NCBI GenBank assembly: GCA_964514665.1
Contig: CAZESH010000012.1
Location: 1 to 31,986 of the forward strand
Reading direction: 5' to 3'
Origin: CAZESH01 sp964514665
Lineage (GTDB): Bacteria > Bacillota > Bacilli > Paenibacillales > KCTC-25726
DNA: 31,986 nucleotides
Shown here: piece by piece, positions 15,314 through 21,673 of the stretch
How the letters are laid out: every line of letters begins with the position of its first letter
How positions within the stretch are numbered: the stretch's first letter is position 1
Made by a program: the position numbers and the translations under genes
The notes under the pieces: generated by a model
Told to the model about the DNA's origin: nothing
What the model saw: only the letters and a program-made list of their open reading frames with translations
Database searches by the model: none

Positions 15314-16468
15314 ATGTTTAAAACCCAAAAAATCCTGCTTCTCGGCTCTGGAGAGCTGGGCAAGGAGGTCGTCATCGAAGCGCAGCGCCTCGGTGTGGAG
15401 ACCGTTGCCGTTGACCGTTACGAGGATGCGCCGGCGATGCAGGTTGCACATCGCAGTCATGTCATCGATATGCTCGATCCGCAGCAGCTGCGGAAAATTG
15501 TGGAGCAGGAACAACCGGATTGGATCGTGCCGGAAATCGAAGCGATCGCTACATCCGAGCTTTTAATATTGGAGCAGGAAGGCTTCAAAGTGATCCCGAC
15601 GGCCAGAGCGGCCAAGCTTACCATGGACCGCGAGGGAATTCGCAGGCTGGCTGCGGAAACTTTGGGGCTGCCTACGGCGCGCTATCAATTTGCCGATACA
15701 TACGAGCAATTTCAGACCGCTGTGCGGGAGATGGGATTTCCATGCGTAATCAAACCGATCATGAGCTCTTCGGGCAAGGGACAAAGCGTTTGCCGCGCGG
15801 AGCAAGACACTGCGCACTGCTGGAACGTCGCCATGGAAGCGGGGAGGGTGCGCAACGGTCGCGTGATCGTCGAGGAATTTATCCGCTTTGAATCGGAAAT
15901 TACGCTGCTCACGGTTCGTTCCGTCAGCGGCACGATGTTCTGCCCTCCTATTGGCCACATTCAACAGGATGGCGATTACATCGAATCCTGGCAGCCGCAT
16001 GCGATGACGGAAGCGCAGATCGAAGAAGCGAAAAGGATTGCCGGCGCGATTACCGATGAGCTTGGCGGTTACGGAATTTTCGGCGTCGAGCTGTTCCTGG
16101 CAAAAGACAAGGTCTATTTCAGCGAGGTCTCGCCGCGTCCGCATGATACCGGATTGGTTACCTTGGTGACGCAGAATCTTTCCGAGTTCGCCCTCCATGT
16201 GCGGGCCATACTCGGTTTTCCGATACCGGAAATCAAGCTGCTGACGCCCGGTGCGAGCCGTCCCCTGAAAGCCGCCAAGGAGCTCGAGCATTACCGTATC
16301 ACAGGTGCCGGTCAAGCGTTGGCTGTAACGAATACGCAGCTGCGGATCTTTGCCAAGCCGATAACCAAGCCGGGGCGGCGAATGGCTGTGGCTTTATCCT
16401 CGGCAGAAACGGTGGAGCTGGCAAGAATGCAGGCGAAGCAGGCGCTGGACCATTTGAACTGCGAATAA
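15314..16468 (+). CDS. purT: Formate-dependent phosphoribosylglycinamide formyltransferase (GAR transformylase 2)
   Basis: 384 residues of the ATP-grasp superfamily. PurT makes formyl-GAR from GAR, formate and ATP, the folate-independent route for step three of purine synthesis. The N-terminal preATP-grasp domain starts ILLLGSGELGKEVVIEAQRLG. The ATP-grasp domain includes FPCVIKPIMSSSGKGQSV, VIVEEFIRFESEITLLTVR and the metal-binding GVELFLAKDKVYFSEVSPRPHDTG. The segment TMDREGIRRLAAETLGLPT is diagnostic of PurT rather than PurK. It has its own possible promoter and a strong terminator, so it is largely a single-gene unit after bdbDC. It consumes formate; a link with the anaerobic metabolism implied by the hydrogenase is possible but inference only. 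Confidence 0.93.
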   Translation: MFKTQKILLLGSGELGKEVVIEAQRLGVETVAVDRYEDAPAMQVAHRSHVIDMLDPQQLRKIVEQEQPDWIVPEIEAIATSELLILEQEGFKVIPTARAAKLTMDREGIRRLAAETLGLPTARYQFADTYEQFQTAVREMGFPCVIKPIMSSSGKGQSVCRAEQDTAHCWNVAMEAGRVRNGRVIVEEFIRFESEITLLTVRSVSGTMFCPPIGHIQQDGDYIESWQPHAMTEAQIEEAKRIAGAITDELGGYGIFGVELFLAKDKVYFSEVSPRPHDTGLVTLVTQNLSEFALHVRAILGFPIPEIKLLTPGASRPLKAAKELEHYRITGAGQALAVTNTQLRIFAKPITKPGRRMAVALSSAETVELARMQAKQALDHLNCE

Positions 16469-16478
16469 GCAATAAGAG

Positions 16479-16513
16479 TCCCCAGGGATGCCTATTCCCT
16501 GGGGATCGCTGTT
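16479..16513 (+). terminator. Terminator after purT
   Basis: TCCCCAGGGA (16479-16488) pairs perfectly with TCCCTGGGGA (16496-16505) around a 7-base loop, followed by a moderately T-rich tail. It lies 10 bp after the purT stop. Confidence 0.8.
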
Positions 16514-16623
16514 TGCTTCCCGATGCAACTTGTCCGGGAATGGACGGGAACCGGCTTGGTGCTCGTATTTATTTCCCCGGCAAGCGCAAAAGATGATAGA
16601 AAACGACAGGGTTCTGCGAAATA

Positions 16624-16652
16624 TTGAATCGCCAGTTTGCACACTCTATAAT
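16624..16652 (+). promoter_or_regulatory. SigA-type promoter for the dedA-phosphoesterase operon
   Basis: TTGAAT (16624-16629), a 17-bp spacer, then TATAAT (16647-16652), 57 bp before the ATG of the DedA gene. Spacing and both boxes fit the vegetative sigma factor. Confidence 0.7.
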
Positions 16653-16709
16653 CGAGATATTGGATACAGATGATAAGCATTATATTTTTTTATCCGGGGG
16701 CACAACAGT

Positions 16710-17300
16710 ATGCATATTGATTTTCAAGCCATCATCCATCATTACGGATATTGGGGCATCTTCCTGATCCTGATGTTCGAAATGATCGGAATCCCTTTTC
16801 CGGCTGAGACGACATTAACGTTTTCCGGCTTGGAGTGGACGAAAGGCGCATTTTCTTTGCTTCCGCTGCTGGTTTTTGCCGTAATGGGGAATATCGCAGG
16901 CTCGTCGCTCGCTTATGTGATCGGATATTTTCTAGGCAGGCCGGCGATCCTGCGGTTCGGCAGTAAATTGGGAATTACGGAGGAACGGTTAAAAAAGGCC
17001 GAAGCCAAATTCAATCGTTATCAGGTTGCTATGGTGATGGCGAGCAAATTTATTGCCGGGATTCGCGTGCTGATTCCATATCTCGCAGGCATCAATAAGA
17101 TGCCGTTTTATCTATTTACCCTTTATAATTCACTCAGTGCCGTCATTTGGGTTTCGCTTTTTATTGTTTTTGGTCGCTACATCGGTGTGGTTTGGATAAA
17201 GTATCCTTTCCTTCATCAATATATTTGGGCATTCGTTGTTCTGCTGCTTTTGGGGGCTGGCGTCTATTTATGGTTGAGAAAAAGAAGGGAGGAAGCATGA
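16710..17300 (+). CDS. DedA family membrane protein
   Basis: 196 residues. DedA/SNARE-associated proteins are membrane-embedded flippases or transporters for polyprenyl and other phospholipids, supporting envelope homeostasis. Characteristic segments are GYWGIFLILMFEMIGIPFPAE, with the conserved Glu and Pro-rich re-entrant loop, then GNIAGSSLAYVIGYFLGRP, and FIAGIRVLIPYLAGINKMP, the second re-entrant motif with its conserved Arg. The C terminus is a final membrane helix followed by RKRREEA. Its stop overlaps the start region of the following phosphoesterase gene (ATGATGA), so the two are coupled. The exact lipid substrate is not deducible. Confidence 0.9.
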   Translation: MHIDFQAIIHHYGYWGIFLILMFEMIGIPFPAETTLTFSGLEWTKGAFSLLPLLVFAVMGNIAGSSLAYVIGYFLGRPAILRFGSKLGITEERLKKAEAKFNRYQVAMVMASKFIAGIRVLIPYLAGINKMPFYLFTLYNSLSAVIWVSLFIVFGRYIGVVWIKYPFLHQYIWAFVVLLLLGAGVYLWLRKRREEA

Positions 17301-18304
17301 TGAAACAAAAAACGCTATCCAGATGGATGCTCCCAATCGTAATCACTTTATTGTTGTCAGGCTGCCGCACAGTACCTCCGGCCCAAGAAAGCCGGCAAAC
17401 GGCAACGCCTGCACCTACAGCAACTACAACTCCTGTTCCAACGGAATCAGCATCACCCGCTCCAGCAGATACCGCGACACCTGCTCCGACAGCAGCGCCC
17501 GTTCCCACAGCATCAAGCACACCCGCATCAACTCCGGATAAAGCGTCAAGCGCCTCCGGTTTAAAGATCGATCACCTGGTTATTGTCGTGGAAGAGAATC
17601 ATTCCTATGAACAGGTGGTGGGCAGCTCCAATGCTCCATTTATCCAGTCTCTGATTGCAAAAGGAGCGTTGTTTACCGACGCCCACGGTGTAACCCATCC
17701 AAGCCAGCCCAATTATCTTGCCTTCTTCTCGGGTTCAACGCAGGGGGTGACCAATGACAGCTGCCACAAGCCTTTCTCGGCGCCTAATCTGGCCAGTGAA
17801 TTAAGCAAGAACAATTTGACCTTTGCCGGGTATTCGGAGGATTTGCCAAAAACCGGCTTCAGCGGATGTTGGTCAGGGCAGTATGCACGCAAACACAATC
17901 CATGGACGCAATTTAAGAATGTTCCTGCAGCTGCCAACCGGCCGCTAACGGATTTTCCCGAGGATTATTCCAAGCTCCCGACCGTTTCGTTTGTCATTCC
18001 GAATGAGAAGCATGACATGCACAGCGGATCGATTGGGCAGGCCGACGCTTGGTTGAAGGACAAGCTTGGCGGATATGCGGCATGGGCGCAAACCCATAAC
18101 AGTGCGCTCATGATATCCTGGGACGAGGATGATTTCTCCAAAAAAAACCATATCCCGATCATCATCGCCGGTCCCATGATCAAACAAGGGAAATATGCAG
18201 AGAGAGTCGACCATTACAGCATGCTGAGATGGATTGAAGAAGTATACGGCCTTGCGAAGTTAGGAGCAAGTGAACAGGCCGCGGCGATTCGCGTGATAAA
18301 ATAA
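17300..18304 (+). CDS. Secreted phosphoesterase lipoprotein (acid phosphatase/phospholipase C-like)
   Basis: 334 residues from ATG 17300, which has better spacing to GGGAGG than ATG 17297. A lipoprotein signal ends with lipobox LSGC (Cys22). About 55 residues of Ala/Thr/Pro/Ser-rich linker follow (TPAPTATTTPVPTESASP and similar), then the phosphoesterase domain: IDHLVIVVEENHSYEQVVG (metal-ligand Glu-Asn), FTDAHGVTHPSQPNYLAFFSG (catalytic Thr/Ser region), VIPNEKHDMHSG, LMISWDEDD and HIPIIIAGP. This alkaline-phosphatase-like superfamily includes AcpA and phospholipase C. The protein probably cleaves a phosphoester at the cell surface. Coupling to DedA suggests a phospholipid or lipid-carrier role, which is inference. 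The gene is intact. Confidence 0.85.
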   Translation: MKQKTLSRWMLPIVITLLLSGCRTVPPAQESRQTATPAPTATTTPVPTESASPAPADTATPAPTAAPVPTASSTPASTPDKASSASGLKIDHLVIVVEENHSYEQVVGSSNAPFIQSLIAKGALFTDAHGVTHPSQPNYLAFFSGSTQGVTNDSCHKPFSAPNLASELSKNNLTFAGYSEDLPKTGFSGCWSGQYARKHNPWTQFKNVPAAANRPLTDFPEDYSKLPTVSFVIPNEKHDMHSGSIGQADAWLKDKLGGYAAWAQTHNSALMISWDEDDFSKKNHIPIIIAGPMIKQGKYAERVDHYSMLRWIEEVYGLAKLGASEQAAAIRVIK

Positions 18305-18314
18305 AATAGAACAC

Positions 18315-18343
18315 TTGTACGCATCTGAATTTGAAGTTACAAT
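18315..18343 (+). promoter_or_regulatory. Promoter of the holin-like toxin gene
   Basis: TTGTAC (18315-18320), exactly 17 bp, TACAAT (18338-18343). Predicted transcription start near 18350 gives an 88-nt leader before the toxin ATG. The leader can form a CTTCGA/TCGAAG hairpin (18380-18401) and an AAGTTT/AAACTT hairpin (18403-18421) directly before the GGGGGAGGTGA ribosome site, which could restrict translation. Confidence 0.65.
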
Positions 18344-18437
18344 GAAGGTACAATTGAATCTTGGGTGGGCGTGGTTTCCCTTCGAGCATATGCTTTCGAA
18401 GTAAGTTTGCTTCGGAAACTTTGGGGGAGGTGAAGCC

Positions 18438-18533
18438 ATGGAAGTAAAGGATGCCATAACGATCATGTTTCTTTTTGGCATGTTTATTATTGCACTGTTA
18501 ACATACATCGGTAATAACAACAAGAGAAAGTAA
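18438..18533 (+). CDS. Holin-like toxin of a type I toxin-antitoxin system
   Basis: A 31-residue hydrophobic peptide, MEVKDAITIMFLFGMFI followed by IALLTYIGNNNKRK. It matches the pattern of putative holin-like toxins of Bacillales (acidic start, E/D-A-x-x-x-M-x-x-FG-M-F, one membrane helix, basic tail). Such peptides insert in the membrane and are normally silenced by an antisense RNA. GGGGGAGGTGA precedes the ATG. The gene ends in the terminator hairpin at 18533, and an antisense promoter lies downstream, as in TxpA/RatA and BsrG/SR4. No toxicity is shown by sequence; the call rests on the peptide pattern and the gene architecture. Confidence 0.75.
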   Translation: MEVKDAITIMFLFGMFIIALLTYIGNNNKRK

Positions 18534-18647
18534 AATCCCACCCCTTGGTTGCAGCCGAAGGTGGGATTTCGCCGTTTGATTAACTCAGAAGGGAGTCCCA
18601 TCCAAGCCAATTGTCGAGGCCAAGTGTACCAGCACTTGGTCTTTGTT
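18526..18647 (-). ncRNA. Candidate antisense antitoxin RNA
   Basis: Predicted to start about 7 bases after a minus-strand -10 box and to run about 120 nt into the 3' end of the toxin gene. It contains the perfect hairpin CCAAGTG/CACTTGG (18620-18639, 6-base loop). On this strand the 10-bp hairpin at 18533-18569 is followed by TTTTACTTT, the better terminator direction. Overlap with the toxin transcript's 3' end is the arrangement seen in Bacillus type I systems. The RNA itself is inferred. Confidence 0.55.
18533..18569. terminator. Bidirectional terminator between toxin and antisense RNA
   Basis: AAATCCCACC (18533-18542) and GGTGGGATTT (18560-18569) form a perfect 10-bp stem. T-runs exist on both sides, weaker on the plus strand (ATTTCG) and stronger on the minus strand (TTTTACTTT). 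It starts at the last base of the toxin stop codon. Confidence 0.8.
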
Positions 18648-18654
18648 AATCAAA
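18575..18654. repeat. 10-bp inverted repeat framing the antisense RNA gene
   Basis: TTTGATTAAC at 18575-18584 is repeated in perfect inversion as GTTAATCAAA at 18645-18654, touching the antisense -10 box. The inner hairpin at 18620-18639 lies between. It may fold in a longer toxin transcript, or be an operator. Confidence 0.6.
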
Positions 18655-18682
18655 TCATAACACAAGATGAACTGACCGACAA
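18654..18682 (-). promoter_or_regulatory. Promoter of the antisense antitoxin RNA
   Basis: Read on the minus strand: TTGTCG (18682-18677), a 17-bp spacer, TATGAT (18659-18654). It points at the toxin gene. Confidence 0.65.
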
Positions 18683-18748
18683 GAATTAGGAACGAATAAA
18701 AACTCTATCGAGTTGAAGAGGCTAAAATCAATCTGGAGGTGATTGTTA

Positions 18749-19189
18749 ATGAGTCAAGAATTTGCATTTACAAGAATAGGTTATGTTTATGTACCGACAT
18801 CAAACATTGCCGAATCCATTGAATGGTACACTCGGAATTTAGAATTCAAATTAATCAATAAGTTTCAGGATCGTGGTTCATATTTGGCTGTGCTGCATCA
18901 TCCGCACAAAAATTCTATTGCATTGTTGCTTATAGAGACGAAAGACAGCAATAGGTTGGAAATATCCCGCAATGGGAAGCCTTTTCCCATTATGGCTATA
19001 AACTGCCCGGATATAGAATTTACTCATAGTATCTTAAAAAGCAACGGGATCGAAGTTGAAGAATTACAGACACTTGGGAGCGGGGAAGCCAAGTATTTTT
19101 ATTTCAGAGATAATCAAGGAAATCTTTTGGAAGCCGCATGGTCAATATGGGATCCGAAGGATGAAATTAAAGAAGAATTTAAGCGTTAG
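18749..19189 (+). CDS. VOC family protein (glyoxalase/bleomycin resistance fold)
   Basis: 146 residues made of a paired beta-alpha-beta-beta-beta module. The N-terminal half runs RIGYVYVPTSNIAESIEWYTRNLEFKL, and the C-terminal half ends with YFYFRDNQGNLLEAAWSIW, whose Glu is a typical metal ligand. Members are metal-dependent lyases, isomerases or binding proteins. GGAGGTGAT lies 5 bases before ATG 18749; the upstream in-frame TTG lies within that site and is not used. It is followed by a GNAT gene 31 bp later in the same orientation. Substrate cannot be assigned. Confidence 0.83.
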   Translation: MSQEFAFTRIGYVYVPTSNIAESIEWYTRNLEFKLINKFQDRGSYLAVLHHPHKNSIALLLIETKDSNRLEISRNGKPFPIMAINCPDIEFTHSILKSNGIEVEELQTLGSGEAKYFYFRDNQGNLLEAAWSIWDPKDEIKEEFKR

Positions 19190-19220
19190 CGGGTAAATGT
19201 AGCATGAAAGGGAGCGGGGA

Positions 19221-19622
19221 ATGATGCAGATTACTTATCAAGACATGAAGGACATTAAAGCCGAGGATGTTTCACGGGTCTTCATGAAATCCGGGATAAA
19301 GCGGCCCTATCAAGATTTAGACAGGATGGAACGCATGATTAAGCATGCGGATATTATCATCACTGCTTGGGATGCGGATCAAATGGTAGGAATAGCAAGA
19401 GCGATCACAGACTATTCGTATTGCTGCTATTTGTCCGATTTAGCCGTTGATTCAGCGTACCAGAAATGTGGGATAGGAAAAGAATTAATCCAAAAAGTGA
19501 GGGAAAAAATCGGGGAAGAGTCTTCACTGGTTTTGATATCAGCGCCAGGAGCAGTGGACTATTACCCGAAGGTTGGATTTGAGAAAACGGATAAAGCCTA
19601 CATAATGGCAAGAACGAAGTGA
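19221..19622 (+). CDS. GNAT family N-acetyltransferase
   Basis: 133 residues with the GNAT acetyl-CoA fold. The central strand and P-loop-like motif are visible as SYCCYLSDLAVDSAYQKCGIGKELIQKV, where Q-K-C-G-I-G-K is the pyrophosphate-binding loop. The C-terminal part has VLISAPGAVDYYPKVGFEKTD, the usual beta-bulge and YxKxGF segment. GGAGCGGGG precedes two adjacent ATGs (19221 and 19224). It acetylates an amine on an unknown small molecule or protein. The gene is intact, unlike the three coding remnants that follow it. Confidence 0.85.
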   Translation: MMQITYQDMKDIKAEDVSRVFMKSGIKRPYQDLDRMERMIKHADIIITAWDADQMVGIARAITDYSYCCYLSDLAVDSAYQKCGIGKELIQKVREKIGEESSLVLISAPGAVDYYPKVGFEKTDKAYIMARTK

Positions 19623-19650
19623 TTCGATTTGCTAAAGGAGTGAAGGCTTC

Positions 19651-20337
19651 TTGGAAATAGTGGATCAAACTTACATGCAATATAAATCCATGTTGTTCGG
19701 TCTTGCTTATCGAATGCTGGGAATTGCAGCAGATGCAGAGGACATCGTGCACGACGTTTTTGAGCGGTATATGCAGCTGGATTCAGGTGAAATTTTGAAT
19801 GAGCAGGCCTATTTGACGAGGATGACGATAAACCGCTGCCTCAATCTGCTGAAGTCATCGCGTCGTCAACGCGAGACTTGCATTGGGCCATGGCTGCCTG
19901 AACCGAAACCGGATGACGGTCGCAGCGGGCAGCAGTCCGATCCTGTGGAACGATCCGCCAAATGAAGGATCGACGCCAATGCAGGAACGGTTTATCGAGA
20001 CGTTCCTGAGTGCTTCGGATACAGGTAATTTCAAGCCGCTGCTTGCTTTCTTGCTGGATGATGTCAAGCTTGTATCGGATGGAGGAGGAAAAGTCAGGGC
20101 CGCGCTGCACCCGATCATCGGAATCGAACGAGTACGCGCTTTTTTCCAAGGGCTGTTCGACAAAGGCCGCTTCCGCAATGGCTTTAAGCCGGTTTTTATA
20201 AATGGGCAACCCGGCTTGTTCGTGAAAAGGAAGGCCAAACCGTCATGGCCATATGCCCGGAATGGGAACCGGATGGTTCCCGTATCCGGAGTATATATAT
20301 GGTTTCGAATCCGGAGAAATTGCAGGGGTTTAATTAA
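19651..20337 (+). pseudogene. Decayed ECF sigma factor (SigJ/ECF41 type with SnoaL-like tail)
   Basis: Three frames are needed. From TTG 19651 (AAAGGAG upstream) the sigma region 2 is intact: YKSMLFGLAYRMLGIAADAED and LTRMTINRCLNLLKSSRRQRE, then the linker IGPWLPEP typical of ECF41. After DPVER the frame is lost near 19960, and the sequence resumes in another frame with MQERFIETFLSASDTGNFKPL, the start of the SnoaL-like C-terminal domain, including VSDGGGKVRAA. So the whole sigma region 4, some 75-80 residues, is deleted. A second frameshift near 20225 moves to a third frame encoding AICPEWEPDGSRIRSIY through NPEKLQGFN, ending at 20337. The product cannot recognise a -35 box; non-functional. 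Confidence 0.85.
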
Positions 20338-20386
20338 AGCAGCCCGGGAACATTCCTGTTGATACGGCGATCCGGTTCCGAGGTGA

Positions 20387-20819
20387 ATGATGAAAATGAA
20401 AAAGCTGAGAGTGCCTTCGAATTGGGGTAGAGATCTGGAGAAAATTCATATTTCAAGCCAAGATTCCAAAAGTCTGGTTGTTTGCTTTCCCGGCAAAAAT
20501 TATTCCTGTGAAAGACCGCTACTGCACTATTCAGGAAATACTGCCGGACAATCGGGCTTTGATTTGCTTATGCCTGAATACGGTTATCAAGCTGCCAGGA
20601 CGGAATTGAAACAAGACGAAGTTGAGCAATTGGTAGATGAGTCCGTTCAATCCATACAGCTTGTTGTCCATTCAAAAATTAGAGGAATCTGCAGGTGTGG
20701 ATTTATATAAAATAATTTCGCCAAACCATGGTTTAGAGGTAGGCAATATAGAGGAATCTTTAGACATTGCTCATTCCATGGATTTTTTAACAACGGAATT
20801 TGCAGGTGATGTCAAATAA
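20387..20819 (+). pseudogene. Decayed alpha/beta hydrolase
   Basis: The N-terminal part (SLVVCFPGKNYSCERPLLHY, then FDLLMPEYGYQAART) resembles small Bacillus alpha/beta hydrolases. At about 20680 the frame shifts, and the sequence continues as GVDLYKIISPNHGLEVGNIEE, the segment around the catalytic His of the same kind of protein, ending at 20817-20819. The middle portion, which would carry the nucleophile Ser (G-x-S-x-G) and the acid residue, is missing. At about 140 residues in total it is well short of the 200-plus expected. Internal deletion plus frameshift, so non-functional. Confidence 0.72.
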
Positions 20820-20909
20820 AGCGAGGGATCCCGATGGAGCATTCCGGAGGCCCATTAAGCGATGGTGCGTTTTAATTGAAAAGTAAATGATGAAGAGGAA
20901 GGTGGCTGA

Positions 20910-21202
20910 ATGATGATTTATATCCGTAACCATGTACTTGTTTGGCTGTCTTCTATGATGTTACTATCCGGTTGCACAAGCGAACCATCCGATTTTAAGG
21001 GATATGTTTTTAATATTGATAAAGAACATAAGCGTTTGCTGGTAATCAATGGTCTTGGCAGAGATGAAATAATGAAAATGGAAAAAATCGATTCGGAGAC
21101 GTTAAAACGACTAAAGAATGCTTATTGGTTAAGCGGCATAAATCTGTTGATGATTCTTTCCCGGCTTTAAACAAGAGCGCTGAAAATCAGAAAAACCAGA
21201 GA
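20910..21202 (+). pseudogene. Decayed DUF3221-type lipoprotein
   Basis: A lipoprotein signal with lipobox LSGC (Cys22) is followed by DFKGYVFNIDKEHKRLLVING, the start of a DUF3221 domain, and NAYWLSGI. The frame then ends at 21170, but another frame continues as KSVDDSFPALNKSAENQ, resembling the domain's final strands (G-x-V-D-D-S-F-P-A-Q). About 15 codons seem to be deleted at about 21140. GGAAGGTGG precedes the ATG. An 86-residue truncated lipoprotein could still be made, so decay is likely rather than certain. The end coordinate is approximate. Confidence 0.6.
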
Positions 21203-21215
21203 GGTGAGAGCCAAT

Positions 21216-21524
21216 ATGCAGCCATTTACGGCAAGGGTTATCGAAATCATACAGGCAATTCCCGAGGGCAGAGTGATGACATACGGCCAAGTTTCGAGCT
21301 TGGCCGGAAGTCCCCGGGGAGCCAGGCAAGTGGTGCGGATTCTTCATTCGATGGGCGACAAATATAAGCTGCCATGGCATCGGGTCCTCAATGCGAAAGG
21401 GGAGATTGTCTTGAATGAGGATGAATCCAGCTCGCTGCAAAAGCTTTTTCTCATGGATGAAGGTGTGGAATTTATCGAAGAGAAGCGGATACAATTGGAA
21501 ATTTATCAATTTCATCCTGAATGA
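21216..21524 (+). CDS. Alkyltransferase-like (Atl) DNA-binding protein, MGMT family
   Basis: 102 residues corresponding to the C-terminal DNA-binding domain of O6-methylguanine methyltransferases: FTARVIEIIQAIPEGRVMTYG, then QVSSLAGSPRGARQVVRILH (winged helix with the Arg finger) and LPWHRVLNAKGEIV. The acceptor-cysteine motif PCHR is PWHR here, so the protein cannot take up alkyl groups. Such Atl proteins bind O6-alkylguanine and recruit nucleotide excision repair. GAGGTGAG lies just before ATG 21216; the GTG at 21204 lies inside that site. It lies about 150 bp before the hydrogenase operon start. Confidence 0.88.
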   Translation: MQPFTARVIEIIQAIPEGRVMTYGQVSSLAGSPRGARQVVRILHSMGDKYKLPWHRVLNAKGEIVLNEDESSSLQKLFLMDEGVEFIEEKRIQLEIYQFHPE

Positions 21525-21547
21525 TCGAATAAGAGAGAGCGGGAATT

Positions 21548-21561
21548 AAATAAATTTATTT
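21548..21561. repeat. Perfect 14-bp AT palindrome upstream of the hydrogenase promoter
   Basis: AAATAAATTTATTT at 21548-21561 is a perfect palindrome about 55-70 bp upstream of the predicted start site. It might act as an UP-like element or be chance in AT-rich DNA. Confidence 0.4.
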
Positions 21562-21568
21562 CTAATAA

Positions 21569-21584
21569 TGTGAAATTATTCACA
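21569..21584. promoter_or_regulatory. Fnr/Rex-type operator 1 of the hydrogenase operon
   Basis: TGTGAAATTATTCACA fits TGTGA-N6-TCACA exactly. Its centre (21576.5) is about 41 bases before the start site predicted from TATAAT at 21605-21610. That is the class II activator position used by Fnr. The NADH/NAD+-sensing repressor Rex recognises nearly the same palindrome, so the factor is unresolved. Confidence 0.75.
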
Positions 21585-21604
21585 TACACTTCAGCCGAAC
21601 CCTC

Positions 21605-21610
21605 TATAAT
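21605..21610 (+). promoter_or_regulatory. -10 box of the hydrogenase operon
   Basis: A perfect TATAAT with no acceptable -35 at 16-18 bp, as expected of an activator-dependent promoter. Predicted transcription start near 21617, about 57 nt before the hydC start. Confidence 0.6.
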
Positions 21611-21640
21611 AAAAGTAAGAGGCATCTTCATAAAATGGTA

Positions 21641-21656
21641 AGTGAAATTATTCACA
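21641..21656. promoter_or_regulatory. Fnr/Rex-type operator 2, downstream of the start site
   Basis: AGTGAAATTATTCACA repeats 15 of the 16 bases of operator 1, including the N6 core AATTAT. It is centred near +31, only 5 bp before the AGGAGGG ribosome site. A protein bound here would block elongation or start, so it suggests repression or feedback. Confidence 0.7.
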
Positions 21657-21673
21657 ATATAGGAGGGATTCAC

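Noticed and set aside
14859..15566. 235-codon plus-strand frame across bdbC and the start of purT
   Set aside because: It overlaps two firmly identified genes in another frame, and its translation has no family signature.
15563..16315. 250-codon minus-strand frame inside purT
   Set aside because: A shadow of purT codon structure; the plus-strand protein is unmistakable.
17400..17530. Possible tandem-repeat or CRISPR-like array in the phosphoesterase gene
   Set aside because: The Thr/Pro/Ala-coding linker is low complexity without a fixed unit or spacers.
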